A stretch of 64,000 nucleotides of DNA from Desulfosporosinus meridiei DSM 13257 (GCF_000231385.2 NC_018515.1:4360501-4424500), one strand, 5' to 3'. Positions 1 through 8,248 are shown, counted from the stretch's first letter. The notes: generated by a model from the letters alone, not told the origin. Numbers and translations: made by a program.

Positions 1-200
1 GGAAGGACATTCTCAACTCTCCCCCGATAAATATTCCCCACCATGTGGGTTGAACCGCCCTCATCCTCAAACACTTCCATGAGTTCACCCTGCTCAAAGA
101 CAGCTGCTCGGATCTTTTGAAATTGGTTGGAGCCAGATCCTTCGCTTTGGCTTTGCAGAACGATTTCCTTCCGGTGGGGCTCCGCAGCTCGGTTTTTCAT
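1..200 (-). CDS. rng: Ribonuclease E/G family, N-terminal fragment (runs off the window)
   Basis: The first 66 codons of an RNase E/G-type endoribonuclease, which processes rRNA and turns over mRNA. It starts at ATG 200 behind a strong ribosome binding site (GAGGAGGTG, about 8 nt upstream). After a polar leader, the segment GNIYRGRVENVLP near residues 55-66 matches the beginning of the S1 RNA-binding domain of this family. The catalytic part lies beyond the window. In related Clostridia this gene directly follows the two radical-SAM-associated genes, as here, and precedes rplU. Here about 1 kb of repeats separates it from its upstream neighbour. Confidence 0.85.
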   Translation of the reverse strand, partial: MKNRAAEPHRKEIVLQSQSEGSGSNQFQKIRAAVFEQGELMEVFEDEGGSTHMVGNIYRGRVENVL

Positions 201-257
201 TATGTTAACACCTCCTCGTTGAACTTGCATTACAACGCTCACCTCATGACGTCGTGG

Positions 258-391
258 GCCAAACTAAGGCTCAAGGGGTTTATGAAAGCGGGCGGGGTTC
301 CCGGCCAAAGCGGCGTCCTTGCCGCATGGCCGGCAGTGTACGTCCTGTACACTGCCCCGCTTATGCAAGCACCCCTTTCGCCAAGTTTGGC
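258..391. repeat. Family A structured repeat, copy A1 (diverged, inverted orientation)
   Basis: The outer stem pairs GCCAAACT (258-265) with AGTTTGGC (384-391) and continues as AAGGGGT/ACCCCTT. Inside lie GCGGGG/CCCCGC, a hairpin GGCCAAAGCGGC/GCCGCATGGCC, and a hairpin GGCAGTGTAC-GTCCT-GTACACTGCC. Other A copies have GGCGGGAAAC/GTTTCCCGCC in the last stem and AATCCG/CGGATT-type pairs in the outer stem, so paired positions change together while the GTCCT loop stays. The copy lies about 58 bp upstream of the RNase G start and may be transcribed with it. Confidence 0.85.
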
Positions 392-490
392 TAGCCACTC
401 CGTCAAAGAGGATCGCTCTTGTAAAGCTGCGTTCTAAGCCGGGTCACGATTATGTATTTCTTATAAGCACCTTGGTGAACTGCTTATTCG

Positions 491-925
491 GCACCGATTC
501 AGAGGTGCCATGCATGAAGCATGTCCCGCTAAGTGGCCTGAGATCGTCTCCTGCTCCCGTTCGGCCTTACAAGCCGACAGCCCGCCGCTAATCCTGCGGC
601 ACCGATTCAGATGGTGCACATGCATGAAGCATGTCCCCCCAAGCGGCCTGAGACCGTCTCCTGCTCCCGTCCGACCCTTCACGCCAGCAGTCCACCGCTT
701 TATCCTGCGGCACCGATTCAGATGGTGCACATGCACGAAGCATGTCCCACCAAGCGGCCCAAGATCGTATCCTGCTCCCGTTCGACCCTACAAGCCGACA
801 GCCCACCGCTCATCCTGCGGCACCGATTCAGATGGTGCACATGCACGAAGCATATCCCACCAAGCGACCTAAACCGTCTCCTGCCCCCGTCAGTCTCCAA
901 GCCAACGGCGCAACTCCCTTTCGGA
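491..925. repeat. Tandem array of about 110-bp units, four copies, each with two hairpins
   Basis: Units begin at 491, 599, 710 and 820 (108, 111 and 110 bp; the fourth decays at its 3' end). Each has GCACC-gattcagat-GGTGC, then ACATGC-atgaa-GCATGT, then a GC-rich tail with CTCCTGCTCCCGT and AAGCCGACAGCCCACCGCT. Unit 1 has the variant GGCACC/GGTGCC. Open frames across the array are a by-product of its composition; I see no start with a ribosome binding site and no recognisable protein. Confidence 0.9.
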
Positions 926-962
926 GCCCCGCCCGCACACTACCCCAGAGACCTCAGAGGGA

Positions 963-1173
963 GGGGCACGAACACCGACGAGAGGCCTATGCGAGAGTCG
1001 TAGCCAAACTCGGCTTTAAATCCGCTTTCATCAAGCAGGGCGGGAAACAGGACGTTTCCCGCCGGCCATGCGGCACGGACGCCGCTTTGGCCGGGAACCC
1101 TGCCCGCTCTCATCCGGATTTAAAGCCCTAGTTTGGCACGACGAACGCATGGCCGAACAAGGTGTCGCGACCC
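963..1173. repeat. Family A structured repeat, copy A2 (complete)
   Basis: A complete A element with flanking arms. The outer stem GCCAAACT-CGGCTTTAAATCCG pairs with CCGGATTTAAAGCC-CTAGTTTGGC. Compared with A4 and A6 (TTTAATCC/GGATTAAA) this stem is one A:T pair longer on both sides. Inside are GCAGGG/CCCTGC, hairpin GGCGGGAAAC/GTTTCCCGCC and hairpin GGCC-ATGCGGC-ACGGAC-GCCGC-TTTGGCC. It ends 33 bp from the stop codon of the neighbouring gene. Confidence 0.9.
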
Positions 1174-1205
1174 TCCCGCCCCAAAGCCAGGGCCCTCAAA
1201 GCCCA

Positions 1206-1910
1206 CTAAGCCGTCTCAAACGGCGAGCTCTTCCCGCCCTCATAACTCACATGCACCCCTGTCCGAATCACCTGCAGCTCATCCAACTCAATGGGCAGAT
1301 TCTCAAGTTCCCTCAGACTGGCCAGCACTTCCTCCGGACGCACACTTCCCGAGTTCCCCATCTCGACCTCCAGATCAAAGAGAACCTCATCCCCTTGAAT
1401 CTTTCCTGCCAAATGTTTGACCCAGGGCCGGATATCCTTATCCGTCGGCCCTTTTTTCGAGTAACGAGAAAAAGTCACATGCTCCCGTCCCAGCCAAGCG
1501 CTCACCGCTTCCTGCAACCGCTCTGCTTGAATAGGCAAAGCCATAGGGACTCGGATGCGATAACTGGCAGCATTGAGCACCGCCATTAAGGACTTAGCTC
1601 CCTGGTCCATGGCCCGCCCTTGGAGCAACCGTATCCCGGGAGGCAGCTGTTCCTGAACCCGAGCTAACACTTCCCCTAAATCCATGTCTTCCCGGAGCTC
1701 CACATCCACATACTCCCGCTCCCCCTCGGTTCCTACCGCTAAGGCAAAACCAAAGGAGATCTTGGGACGAGGATTAAAACCTTCGGAATAACTCATATGG
1801 ATTCCAGACCTTCGGATGGCCCGCTCAAAGACTCTTGTCAAATCCAAGTGGGCAATATATCTGGCATCCTCAATTTTCGTATAGGCGATTCTTAGCCGCA
1901 TGGCACTCAC
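1206..1910 (-). CDS. TIGR03936-type radical SAM-linked protein (DUF2344)
   Basis: A 234-residue soluble protein opening RLRIAYTKIEDARYIAHLDLTR, the family hallmark, followed by SYSEGFNPRPKISFGFALAVG. The family is nearly always encoded directly after a B12-binding-type radical SAM protein. Its biochemical role is not established, and association with RNA modification or RNase E/G function is only suggested by conserved order. The start codon ATG 1910 overlaps the upstream stop (ATGA), so translation is probably coupled. Length is normal for the family. Confidence 0.88.
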   Translation of the reverse strand: MSAMRLRIAYTKIEDARYIAHLDLTRVFERAIRRSGIHMSYSEGFNPRPKISFGFALAVGTEGEREYVDVELREDMDLGEVLARVQEQLPPGIRLLQGRAMDQGAKSLMAVLNAASYRIRVPMALPIQAERLQEAVSAWLGREHVTFSRYSKKGPTDKDIRPWVKHLAGKIQGDEVLFDLEVEMGNSGSVRPEEVLASLRELENLPIELDELQVIRTGVHVSYEGGKSSPFETA

Positions 1911-3763
1911 CCTTTCAACTCAATCTGAACTCCTCTGCTCGGACAAACTCCGCATCCGGTACAATCATTATGCCGGCAATCAATAGTCTTAGCTGCTTGG
2001 AGTGCCCGATGGTGTTCTTCAATTAAAAACTGTTTTGACACGCCGCTCCCTATATGCTCCCAGGGTAAGACGTCATCATAATCTATCGCTCGATTGGCGT
2101 AAAAATGGGGGTCAATTCCTAACTCTTTGAAGCCCTCCATCCAGACATCCTCTTTAAATTGGTCAGACCAACCATCGAAACGACAGCCATGTTTCACCGC
2201 CCATTCCAGGAGCTGGGCTAGTTTGCGGTCTCCTTTGGCAAAGACAGCTTCCAGATAACTTGTGCTCATATCGTGATAGTTATATTTCAAGCGTCGATCT
2301 CTCAGCTTTTCTCTCAGGTATCTCTGCTTTAGCTCTACAGAAGAACCTGCTTCCTGTGGTTCCCACTGAAAAGGAGTATGACTCTTGGGAACAAAGACGC
2401 TGGTAGAGATCGTCACTGTGATATTTCTGCGGCCTAACTTGGTTCCCAGATTAGCGACTTTTTTGGCCAGATCCACAATTCCATCGATGTCTTCCTGGGT
2501 CTCTGTCGGCAATCCCACCATAAAGTAGAGCTTAATTGTCGACCAGCCTTTTTTAAAGGCGGCTTCTGCTGCTTCCAAAAGGTTTTGCTCCTCGACGCCT
2601 TTATTGATGACATCCCGCAAGCGTTGTGAACCTGCTTCCGGAGCAAAGGTCATGCCGGATTTTCGTGCCTTCTGGACAGTTTCAGCCAGCTCAACATCAA
2701 AGGAATCGACTCTGAGTGAAGGGAGAGAAACCCCTACCCCTTCTTCTCCGTGCTTTTCTAAAATGCCGTGAATGACAGGCTGAATGCAGGAGTAATCCCC
2801 GGTGGAAAGTGAGGTGAGAGCGATCTGATCGTAGCCGGTGGCCCGCACTAACTCCTCAGTCTGCCTGAGCAGAGTCTCCGGTGAACGTTCCCGAACAGGT
2901 CTATAAATCATGCCCGCTTGGCAGAACCGACATCCTCTGGAGCAGCCCCGCATTACCTCCAGCATCATTCGGTCGTGAACAATTTCCAAATACGGTACCA
3001 CTGGATTGGTAGGATAATAGGCCTGATCTAAATCCGGTACAATAGCCTTTTCCACCAGAGCCGGGAATCCTTCTTCGGCTTCGATTTTTTCAATACGACC
3101 ATCTTCTTTATAGGTTATATGGTAAAATTCCGGAACATAGACCCCTTGGACTTGAGCAACTTTTCGTAAAAACTCTTTACGGGAAACCGGGTTTTTCTTC
3201 TGCTCACCCACTAAGCGCAGGACTTCAGGCAGTTGTTCTTCACTTTCTCCAATCAAAAAAAAGTCAATAAACCCGACGAGAGGTTCAGGATTATAGGCAC
3301 AGGGGCCTCCGGCAATGACCCAAGGATCATCCGGTCCCCGCTCCTCTGTTCTCATGGGGATTCCCGCCAGATCCAGCATATTGAGAATGTTGGTAAAGCT
3401 CATTTCGTACTGGAGAGTGAATCCCACCACATCAAAATCTTTGATGGGCTTAAAAGATTCCAAGGCATAAAGGGGAATTTCTCTGTCCCTCAGTTCTTTC
3501 TCCATATCCACCCAAGGGGTAAAAACTCTTTCGCAAAGAAATTCCGGGAAGGAATTAACCAGATGGTAGAGGATTCTGGTTCCCAAATGGGACATACCCA
3601 CCTCATAAACATCCGGAAAGGCAAAAACCATCTGAACATCAGTTTCCGCCCAATCTTTTTTCATGACATTCCATTCTGATCCGATATATCGGCTAGGCTT
3701 TAATACTTTAGGTAAAAAGCGTTCGACCTGCCGGCGTATATCCGCCGCAGTATTATTACTCAT
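1907..3763 (-). CDS. TIGR03960-type radical SAM protein
   Basis: A 618-residue protein with a B12-binding-like N-terminal half (FPDVYEVGMSHLG, VIAGGPCAYNPEPL) and a radical SAM core around residues 271-278 with the cluster ligands CSRGCRFC. A cysteine-rich tail near residue 600 (CRHNDCTGCGVCPS) could bind another metal centre. The family pairs with the following DUF2344 gene; the substrate is not known to me. The start is ATG 3763, with AAGGAGG about 13 nt upstream, slightly long spacing. The N-terminal fold and auxiliary cluster are inferred from family resemblance. Confidence 0.9.
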   Translation of the reverse strand: MSNNTAADIRRQVERFLPKVLKPSRYIGSEWNVMKKDWAETDVQMVFAFPDVYEVGMSHLGTRILYHLVNSFPEFLCERVFTPWVDMEKELRDREIPLYALESFKPIKDFDVVGFTLQYEMSFTNILNMLDLAGIPMRTEERGPDDPWVIAGGPCAYNPEPLVGFIDFFLIGESEEQLPEVLRLVGEQKKNPVSRKEFLRKVAQVQGVYVPEFYHITYKEDGRIEKIEAEEGFPALVEKAIVPDLDQAYYPTNPVVPYLEIVHDRMMLEVMRGCSRGCRFCQAGMIYRPVRERSPETLLRQTEELVRATGYDQIALTSLSTGDYSCIQPVIHGILEKHGEEGVGVSLPSLRVDSFDVELAETVQKARKSGMTFAPEAGSQRLRDVINKGVEEQNLLEAAEAAFKKGWSTIKLYFMVGLPTETQEDIDGIVDLAKKVANLGTKLGRRNITVTISTSVFVPKSHTPFQWEPQEAGSSVELKQRYLREKLRDRRLKYNYHDMSTSYLEAVFAKGDRKLAQLLEWAVKHGCRFDGWSDQFKEDVWMEGFKELGIDPHFYANRAIDYDDVLPWEHIGSGVSKQFLIEEHHRALQAAKTIDCRHNDCTGCGVCPSRGVQIELKG

Positions 3764-3952
3764 GGTGTCAGTGAGGCCTCCTTGTAGTATATTGTGAACT
3801 TAAATTATATCATATATAACCGTAATTCCCTAAAAATCCTAGGTATTAAGGATTTAATATTGAGCAATTAGTTTTTCAAATCCTCTATTCTTAACTCTGT
3901 CAGAACTACTAGTTAAAATTAGAAGATTTTTGCTATGCTATCTAATTTTAAC

Positions 3953-3981
3953 TTGATAAACCTCTAAATTATTTATACTTT
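3953..3981 (+). promoter_or_regulatory. Probable sigma-A promoter for the MazE-like gene
   Basis: TTGATA (3953-3958), 17 bp, then TACTTT (3976-3981); TATACT at 3974-3979 is an alternative -10 with 15-bp spacing. It lies 34 bp upstream of the MazE-like start, in an AT-rich 250-bp gap that holds no gene. Confidence 0.55.
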
Positions 3982-4014
3982 GTATATACGATATCAAGTG
4001 AAAGAGATGGAATC

Positions 4015-4248
4015 ATGAAGACAATTGCCCGAAAATGGGGAAACAGCATCGGTATACGGATTCCTGCTTCAATGGCTAATTCACTAAAAATTAGCGACGG
4101 GACTCCCATTGATGTGGAACTTGATGGAGAAAGGATCATTGTCACCCGAAAAAAATACGATTTAAAAGAATTACTCGCCCGGATTCCGGATGAATATGAG
4201 CCGGAAGAAATCGATTGGGGAGAGCCGGTGGGAGGGGAAAAATGGTGA
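4015..4248 (+). CDS. MazE/AbrB-type antitoxin without a recognisable toxin
   Basis: A 77-residue SpoVT/AbrB swapped-hairpin DNA-binding protein. The N-terminal MKTIARKWGNSIGIRIPAS is the classic MazE beta-hairpin, and the acidic tail (DEYEPEEIDWGEPVGG) is the type that wraps the toxin. The stop overlaps a possible ATG (ATGGTGA), the usual mazE-mazF junction, but the downstream frame stops after 21 codons and does not resemble MazF. Either the toxin was lost or the protein acts as a stand-alone regulator. The start is preceded only by a weak GAGATGG site. Confidence 0.8.
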   Translation: MKTIARKWGNSIGIRIPASMANSLKISDGTPIDVELDGERIIVTRKKYDLKELLARIPDEYEPEEIDWGEPVGGEKW

Positions 4249-4329
4249 ATAAAGCCCTTAATATTCTAACGCTAATTGCTGAAGTTCAAACACTTGGGAA
4301 TATATAATACTTGCGTATACAACGTCTAA

Positions 4330-4370
4330 TAAAAAGCCCCCACGTTCTTTTTTCAGAAAGTGGGGGCAGA
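4330..4370 (-). terminator. Intrinsic terminator after the toxin-antitoxin pair
   Basis: On the minus strand GCCCCCACTT and AAcGTGGGGGC form a GC-rich stem followed by TTTTTA, 40 bp beyond the antitoxin stop. Confidence 0.8.
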
Positions 4371-4407
4371 GTTGGTGACTAATGAAAAGCACACCACTAC
4401 TTTAAGT

Positions 4408-4620
4408 TTAATTCCAGTCGATGTCCGAATGGTTAATGGTATCTCCATTGGCTATTTCTTTTTCAGATTGGGTTAATCTTTCTCTCTCCAGAGGCGTCAG
4501 CTTTGTGAAATCACTGTCCCAAGCAAGGACTATTCTTTTAATCATTTCGAATGCTAACTCCTGTTCAGACTCAGGAAGCATATCAATCATATCAACGATT
4601 TGCTTTGAAACTGCAGACAT
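4408..4620 (-). CDS. Small antitoxin-like protein
   Basis: A 70-residue acidic protein, MSAVSKQIVDMIDMLPESEQELAF..., with an N-terminal helical part and a tail ending HSDIDWN. It resembles short antitoxins commonly encoded with RelE/ParE toxins in Clostridia. It lies 12 bp downstream of the RelE-like gene in the same operon, so toxin precedes antitoxin, opposite to most relBE loci and like higBA. The start is ATG 4620, with AGGGGATGAT upstream. Antitoxin function is inferred from pairing and size. Confidence 0.65.
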   Translation of the reverse strand: MSAVSKQIVDMIDMLPESEQELAFEMIKRIVLAWDSDFTKLTPLERERLTQSEKEIANGDTINHSDIDWN

Positions 4621-4632
4621 ATAATCATCCCC

Positions 4633-4866
4633 TTACTTGTAAATGTCCCCTCGTAATCCAATATCCTTAATCAGTAAAATTTCTTCGTCATTTAGATGGG
4701 TATACTCATATAATACTCGATACTTACCTATGCGTAAACGAAGAACAGAAGGGTTTGTGCCCTGCATCTGCTTAATATCACCCTTTGGGGGTACTTCAAG
4801 CAGTCCTTCTATTCCTGTTTTAATTCTCTGCTTTACAGACTTATCAAAACTATTAATTTTTATCAT
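4633..4866 (-). CDS. RelE/ParE-family toxin, short N-terminus
   Basis: A 77-residue protein whose RLRIGKYRVLYEY and LLIKDIGLRGDIYK segments are typical of the RelE/ParE fold; such toxins usually cleave ribosome-bound mRNA or poison gyrase. The N-terminus (MIKINSFDKSVKQRIKTG) is about ten residues shorter than usual, apparently lacking the first beta strand and part of helix 1, so activity is uncertain. The ATG overlaps the stop of the upstream M50 protease gene by 4 bp, implying coupled translation behind a sporulation-type protease. Confidence 0.72.
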   Translation of the reverse strand: MIKINSFDKSVKQRIKTGIEGLLEVPPKGDIKQMQGTNPSVLRLRIGKYRVLYEYTHLNDEEILLIKDIGLRGDIYK

Positions 4867-5738
4867 AGCTTGCCCACCGGATAATGAATACCTTCTCGCA
4901 GCATCCCTTCGACAATATCTGTTTCCGTAAGAATTTTCTCCATTCCCGCCTTTTCGTTGCTGAGATTGACCATGGCATAGCGATCAGGGGTAAATTCTTC
5001 GACAATTCTCACCAAGGGAGTATCTTTCTGCACTGTAAGCCAGTGACTGCGCATCAGGCCCTTTTTCAATAATTCTTCTTTCTTACGAGTTAATTGCCTG
5101 AGAAAGGTAATATGAGCTGAGGAGATTTCCTTACTCCCTGCAAACCAAAAGAAGCCTCCCAGGATTAAGAGAGAAAGGGGCCCTTCTGAAAATTTACCCT
5201 GAACCCCTAAGACAATTCCATAGAGAGCAAAGGAAACCCCTAACCATCTGCCCGCTTCCGCCAAAAACTTTGTGGTACGTACGTACCCGAAGCTTTCCAC
5301 GAATAGTGCCCGAATCACCCGCCCCCCATCTAAAGGCAACACAGGAATTAAGTTAAATGCTGCCAGCCAGAGATTATAGCGGATAAACTCTTCGGAGAGC
5401 TCCCCCCACCATAGCCCGTTCCAGCGTAAGGCCTGAGCTCCAAAGAGAAGAACCAGGTTAAAAGCCGGACCGGCCAAAGCCATCAAGCTCTCTTCCACCT
5501 TGCGGCCTTCAAAGAGGCCATCACAATAAGCGGCTCCTCCAAAGGGAAATAACTCAAGTCCTTCAACTTTAAAGCCATAGGCCTTAGCAACCAAGAGATG
5601 AGCCAATTCATGCCCTACCACCAGGGCGAAGATGAGAAGAGCCTGGGCTAATAAACCCAGGACTCCATATAGCACTAATACTACCAGAAATGTGGGGTGG
5701 ATTCGGACGCTTACTCCGGATATCTTAAATAGCTGCAT
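4863..5738 (-). CDS. spoIVFB: M50 site-2 metalloprotease, SpoIVFB-like
   Basis: A 291-residue multi-pass membrane zinc protease. HELAH at residues 43-47 supplies two zinc ligands and the catalytic Glu, and NLIPVLPLDGGR (Asp137) supplies the third ligand. The C-terminal 70 residues look like one CBS-type domain (HWLTVQKDTPLVRIVEEF), as in SpoIVFB. In Bacillus this enzyme cleaves pro-sigma-K during sporulation; that role here is inferred from fold and from the SpoIVFA-like gene upstream. The start is ATG 5738 behind AAGGGGGAGAG. The pair is separated by a repeat element, so coupling may be lost. Confidence 0.85.
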   Translation of the reverse strand: MQLFKISGVSVRIHPTFLVVLVLYGVLGLLAQALLIFALVVGHELAHLLVAKAYGFKVEGLELFPFGGAAYCDGLFEGRKVEESLMALAGPAFNLVLLFGAQALRWNGLWWGELSEEFIRYNLWLAAFNLIPVLPLDGGRVIRALFVESFGYVRTTKFLAEAGRWLGVSFALYGIVLGVQGKFSEGPLSLLILGGFFWFAGSKEISSAHITFLRQLTRKKEELLKKGLMRSHWLTVQKDTPLVRIVEEFTPDRYAMVNLSNEKAGMEKILTETDIVEGMLREGIHYPVGKL

Positions 5739-5789
5739 TTATTGACTCTCCCCCTTAACTTGCTCCAATTCAGACACTTATTTTCCAGG

Positions 5790-6130
5790 AAAATCCAGAG
5801 ACCTGAAAGATCTCGTTCACACAGAGTTCCGAGGCTCGTAATTCGCTCACAATGTGCAGATTCTGCAAAGCCTGACCTAAGTCCCTCAAATTCTGCTTAC
5901 ACCCCCAGCTGGAGGAGCGCTTTCCGCTAAGCGGATGCGTCAGTGAAGCCGCGTTTAGACGAGTGCCGACGGTTCGCGTCCCCGTAGCGCGCCGCAGGTT
6001 AACATTCAGAAATACCCGGAGGTTCGGACGCGCTCGCGAACCGTCCAACGAGATAGCGGCGGAACTCGCAGACGCGTGCATCGAAGACACTGTCTTCGCA
6101 CGGGTTAACACAGCTAGCAATGCGCTCCGC
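5790..6130. repeat. Family D-related structured repeat (D5) between the SpoIVFA- and SpoIVFB-like genes
   Basis: This GC-rich gap carries marks of the B/C/D families. An AGTGAAGCCGCG block lies near 5944, and the apical sequence GGTTAACATTCAG...CCCGGAGGTT at about 5998-6030 is enclosed by GACGGTTCGCG (5968-5978) and CGCGAACCGTC (6034-6044). A CGAAGACA-c-TGTCTTCG hairpin lies near 6082-6098. GAGTTCCGAGGCTCG near 5826 matches the internal arm of D2. The right edge nearly touches the stop of the M23-like gene. I see no gene here. Confidence 0.75.
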
Positions 6131-6133
6131 TTA

Positions 6134-6901
6134 CTAATTCTTCACCTCAGGCGGTATCAAGTAAGGGATAGGATTAAGAGGCTGATTATTCTTCCTCAAT
6201 TCAAAGTGAAGCCAGGGCTTCTTGAGGGGTGCAGAAAGCCCCACGGTTCCTACGGTCTGCCCCTTCTCCAGGCGCTGGCCTTTTTGAACCTGAACTTCGC
6301 CGAGATTGCCAAGAACAGTCGTCCATCCGTCACCAAAATCAATTTTAACCAATTTACCTAACTGGGGATCTTCCCCGACTGACGTCACAACCCCGCCAGC
6401 TGGGGAAAATACCGGAATTCCTAAGGCACTTCCCACATCCAGACCTTGATGGACTGAGCCGTCACTGGCCTTATCTCCAAAGCCGGCCATGACCGGACCG
6501 GAAATGGGCGGCAAGAACTTGCCTTTCATCTTCAGATCGACAGCAACGCTTTCGCCGGAAACCCCTCCCAGAGATAAGGCTTCCTTCGCCATATTATTGA
6601 GAGCTGTGTAATAATTGCCTGAATCCATCCCTCCCCGATAAATGGAATGCACTATTCGGGAGACATGATCCGAACTGTTAGCGCTGAAAAAAACCATTAA
6701 GAACAGCAGGGCGGATAAAAGAGTTCGCTTCTGGGTGCTATTCCAATGGTTAAAGAAGCTGCCCCAGTCTCTCTTTCCATTACTGCGATGCCGAGTATAT
6801 TGATTATTACGCGGAATGGATTTGCCTCTTCCCTGCTCTTTACCAACTTCTTGAATGGCCCGTTCCCATTCCCAATCATCCCAACGTTCAAAAGGATTCA
6901 T
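6134..6901 (-). CDS. SpoIVFA-like membrane protein with degenerate M23 peptidase domain
   Basis: A 255-residue protein with a charged N-terminal 60 residues, one membrane segment (about 60-75) and a C-terminal M23-like domain. The first zinc motif HQGLD (His151, Asp155) is kept, but the usual HLHFE is WLHFE (Trp230, His232), and the expected YAHL region reads TTVLGNL. A lytic endopeptidase is therefore unlikely. This fits SpoIVFA, the regulator that holds SpoIVFB inactive in the forespore membrane. The M50 gene is next downstream, past repeat D5. Confidence 0.75.
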   Translation of the reverse strand: MNPFERWDDWEWERAIQEVGKEQGRGKSIPRNNQYTRHRSNGKRDWGSFFNHWNSTQKRTLLSALLFLMVFFSANSSDHVSRIVHSIYRGGMDSGNYYTALNNMAKEALSLGGVSGESVAVDLKMKGKFLPPISGPVMAGFGDKASDGSVHQGLDVGSALGIPVFSPAGGVVTSVGEDPQLGKLVKIDFGDGWTTVLGNLGEVQVQKGQRLEKGQTVGTVGLSAPLKKPWLHFELRKNNQPLNPIPYLIPPEVKN

Positions 6902-6969
6902 CCGGCAACCCCCTTATCGAACCACAATTACAGCTCGTACATTCTTTAGTAAGTCTATGAAACAGAAAA

Positions 6970-7001
6970 AAAAATAGAACCGCTTAGCAGTTCTATTCTA
7001 T
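6970..7001 (-). terminator. Intrinsic terminator after rodA
   Basis: On the minus strand AATAGAACtgctaagcgGTTCTATT is followed by a run of eight or more T, about 90 bp beyond the rodA stop. Confidence 0.85.
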
Positions 7002-7087
7002 GATTGATTTATTATTGTAATGCCAGTCTGAAGAAAGAAAGTACTCCCCTTCAACCTCATGCTTCGTGCCTCGTACATCGAGCCTCG

Positions 7088-8248
7088 CTAAAACATCAGC
7101 CTCCGGTGCCTTAAGTTAACACTAAGTAACAGCCCAATAGCCGCCATATTCGACCACATAGCACTTCCTCCGGCACTGATCAGGGGCAGAGGGATTCCTG
7201 TGACCGGCATAATTCCGGAAGTCATACCCACATTGACCAAGATATGAAAGGTGAACATGGAAACGATTCCTGTTGAAATCAGCATTCCATACATATCCCT
7301 GGCCCTTAAGGCTATATAAACACCGCGCAAAAGGAAGATGAGGAAGAGGAACAGTAAGGTGATGGTTCCAATGAAACCAAATTCTTCTCCTACTACAGAA
7401 AAAATAAAGTCTGTGTGGTGCTCAGGCAAAAAATTCAACTGCCCTTGAGTACCCGCCCGATAGCCTTTTCCCCATAACCCCCCTGATCCTATGGCCCAAA
7501 GTGATTGCAGAATATGCCATCCATCCCCGGTCTGATCAGCTGCCGGATCCATAAAGATAACCAGACGATTCAGCTGGTAATCCTGTAAGGGCAGGGGCAG
7601 TCCCTGAGCCCACTGCAGCCATCCAGGTAAGTCTTGGGAAAAGTGCAGCCAAAGTGCTATTCCTACTATGACCGCCCCGCCAACTAATAATCCTCCAAAT
7701 TTATAAGGGTTAGCCCCCGCCACGAACATCATGCCAATAAAGATTGCCACAAACACTAGGGTTGTCCCTAAATCCGGCTGTTTAAAGATCAAAAGCATCG
7801 GAACCAGAACAAATAAGAAGGGCACAATAAAGTCCTTGACATTATTCAGTTTTCCTTTACGTTTGACAAGAAAGTCGGCGAAAGTAAGAATTATAAAGAT
7901 TTTAGCAAACTCTGAGGGTTGAATTCCGATAGAGGGGGTGAAATAAATCCAGCGAGTAGCACCTTTAGCTGCATCTCCAAAAAAGATGACCGCTAAAAGC
8001 AGCAGCAAATTAAAGCCGTAGATCCACCAACGAAAATGCTGCCATTTAGTATAGTCAATCACTGCGAGAACCACTGCAATCACGATACCCGTCAATATCC
8101 AGACAGCTTGAGTTTCCACATAGTGAAACGGATCTGATTTCATGACATTAATTGAAGCCGTACTCAAAATTATGAGACTGGCTGCTAATAGTAAAAAGGT
8201 AAATAGCAGGAATAACAAGTCTAGATTTCTTAACGATCGTCTATCCAC
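7088..8248 (-). CDS. rodA: RodA peptidoglycan glycosyltransferase (SEDS family)
   Basis: A 386-residue protein with about ten membrane segments and SEDS signatures: PSEFAKI, KQPDLGTTLV, GSGGLWGKGY, FLPEHHTDFIFSVVGEE and GMTSGIMPVTGIPLPLISAGGSA. It polymerises lipid II for the elongasome, working with PBP2 (mrdA, upstream in this cluster). The start is GTG 8248, preceded by AAGGGGAATT; no closer ATG gives the conserved N-terminus. Its position behind minCDE is typical of Clostridia. Its terminator lies at 6970-7001. A 280-bp gap separates it from minE, so it probably has its own promoter. Confidence 0.93.
   Translation of the reverse strand: MDRRSLRNLDLLFLLFTFLLLAASLIILSTASINVMKSDPFHYVETQAVWILTGIVIAVVLAVIDYTKWQHFRWWIYGFNLLLLLAVIFFGDAAKGATRWIYFTPSIGIQPSEFAKIFIILTFADFLVKRKGKLNNVKDFIVPFLFVLVPMLLIFKQPDLGTTLVFVAIFIGMMFVAGANPYKFGGLLVGGAVIVGIALWLHFSQDLPGWLQWAQGLPLPLQDYQLNRLVIFMDPAADQTGDGWHILQSLWAIGSGGLWGKGYRAGTQGQLNFLPEHHTDFIFSVVGEEFGFIGTITLLFLFLIFLLRGVYIALRARDMYGMLISTGIVSMFTFHILVNVGMTSGIMPVTGIPLPLISAGGSAMWSNMAAIGLLLSVNLRHRRLMF

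Noticed and set aside
490-925. CRISPR array
   Set aside because: Units are about 110 bp and repeated throughout, without short repeats alternating with unique spacers; no cas genes are present.
470-1130. Several long overlapping open frames across the 110-bp array
   Set aside because: They occur in many frames on both strands, repeat with the DNA unit, lack ribosome sites and resemble no protein; they reflect GC-rich repeat DNA.
5742-6120. Coding gene in the gap between the SpoIVFA- and SpoIVFB-like genes
   Set aside because: The frames on both strands follow hairpin repeat D5; codon pattern and ribosome sites do not support translation.
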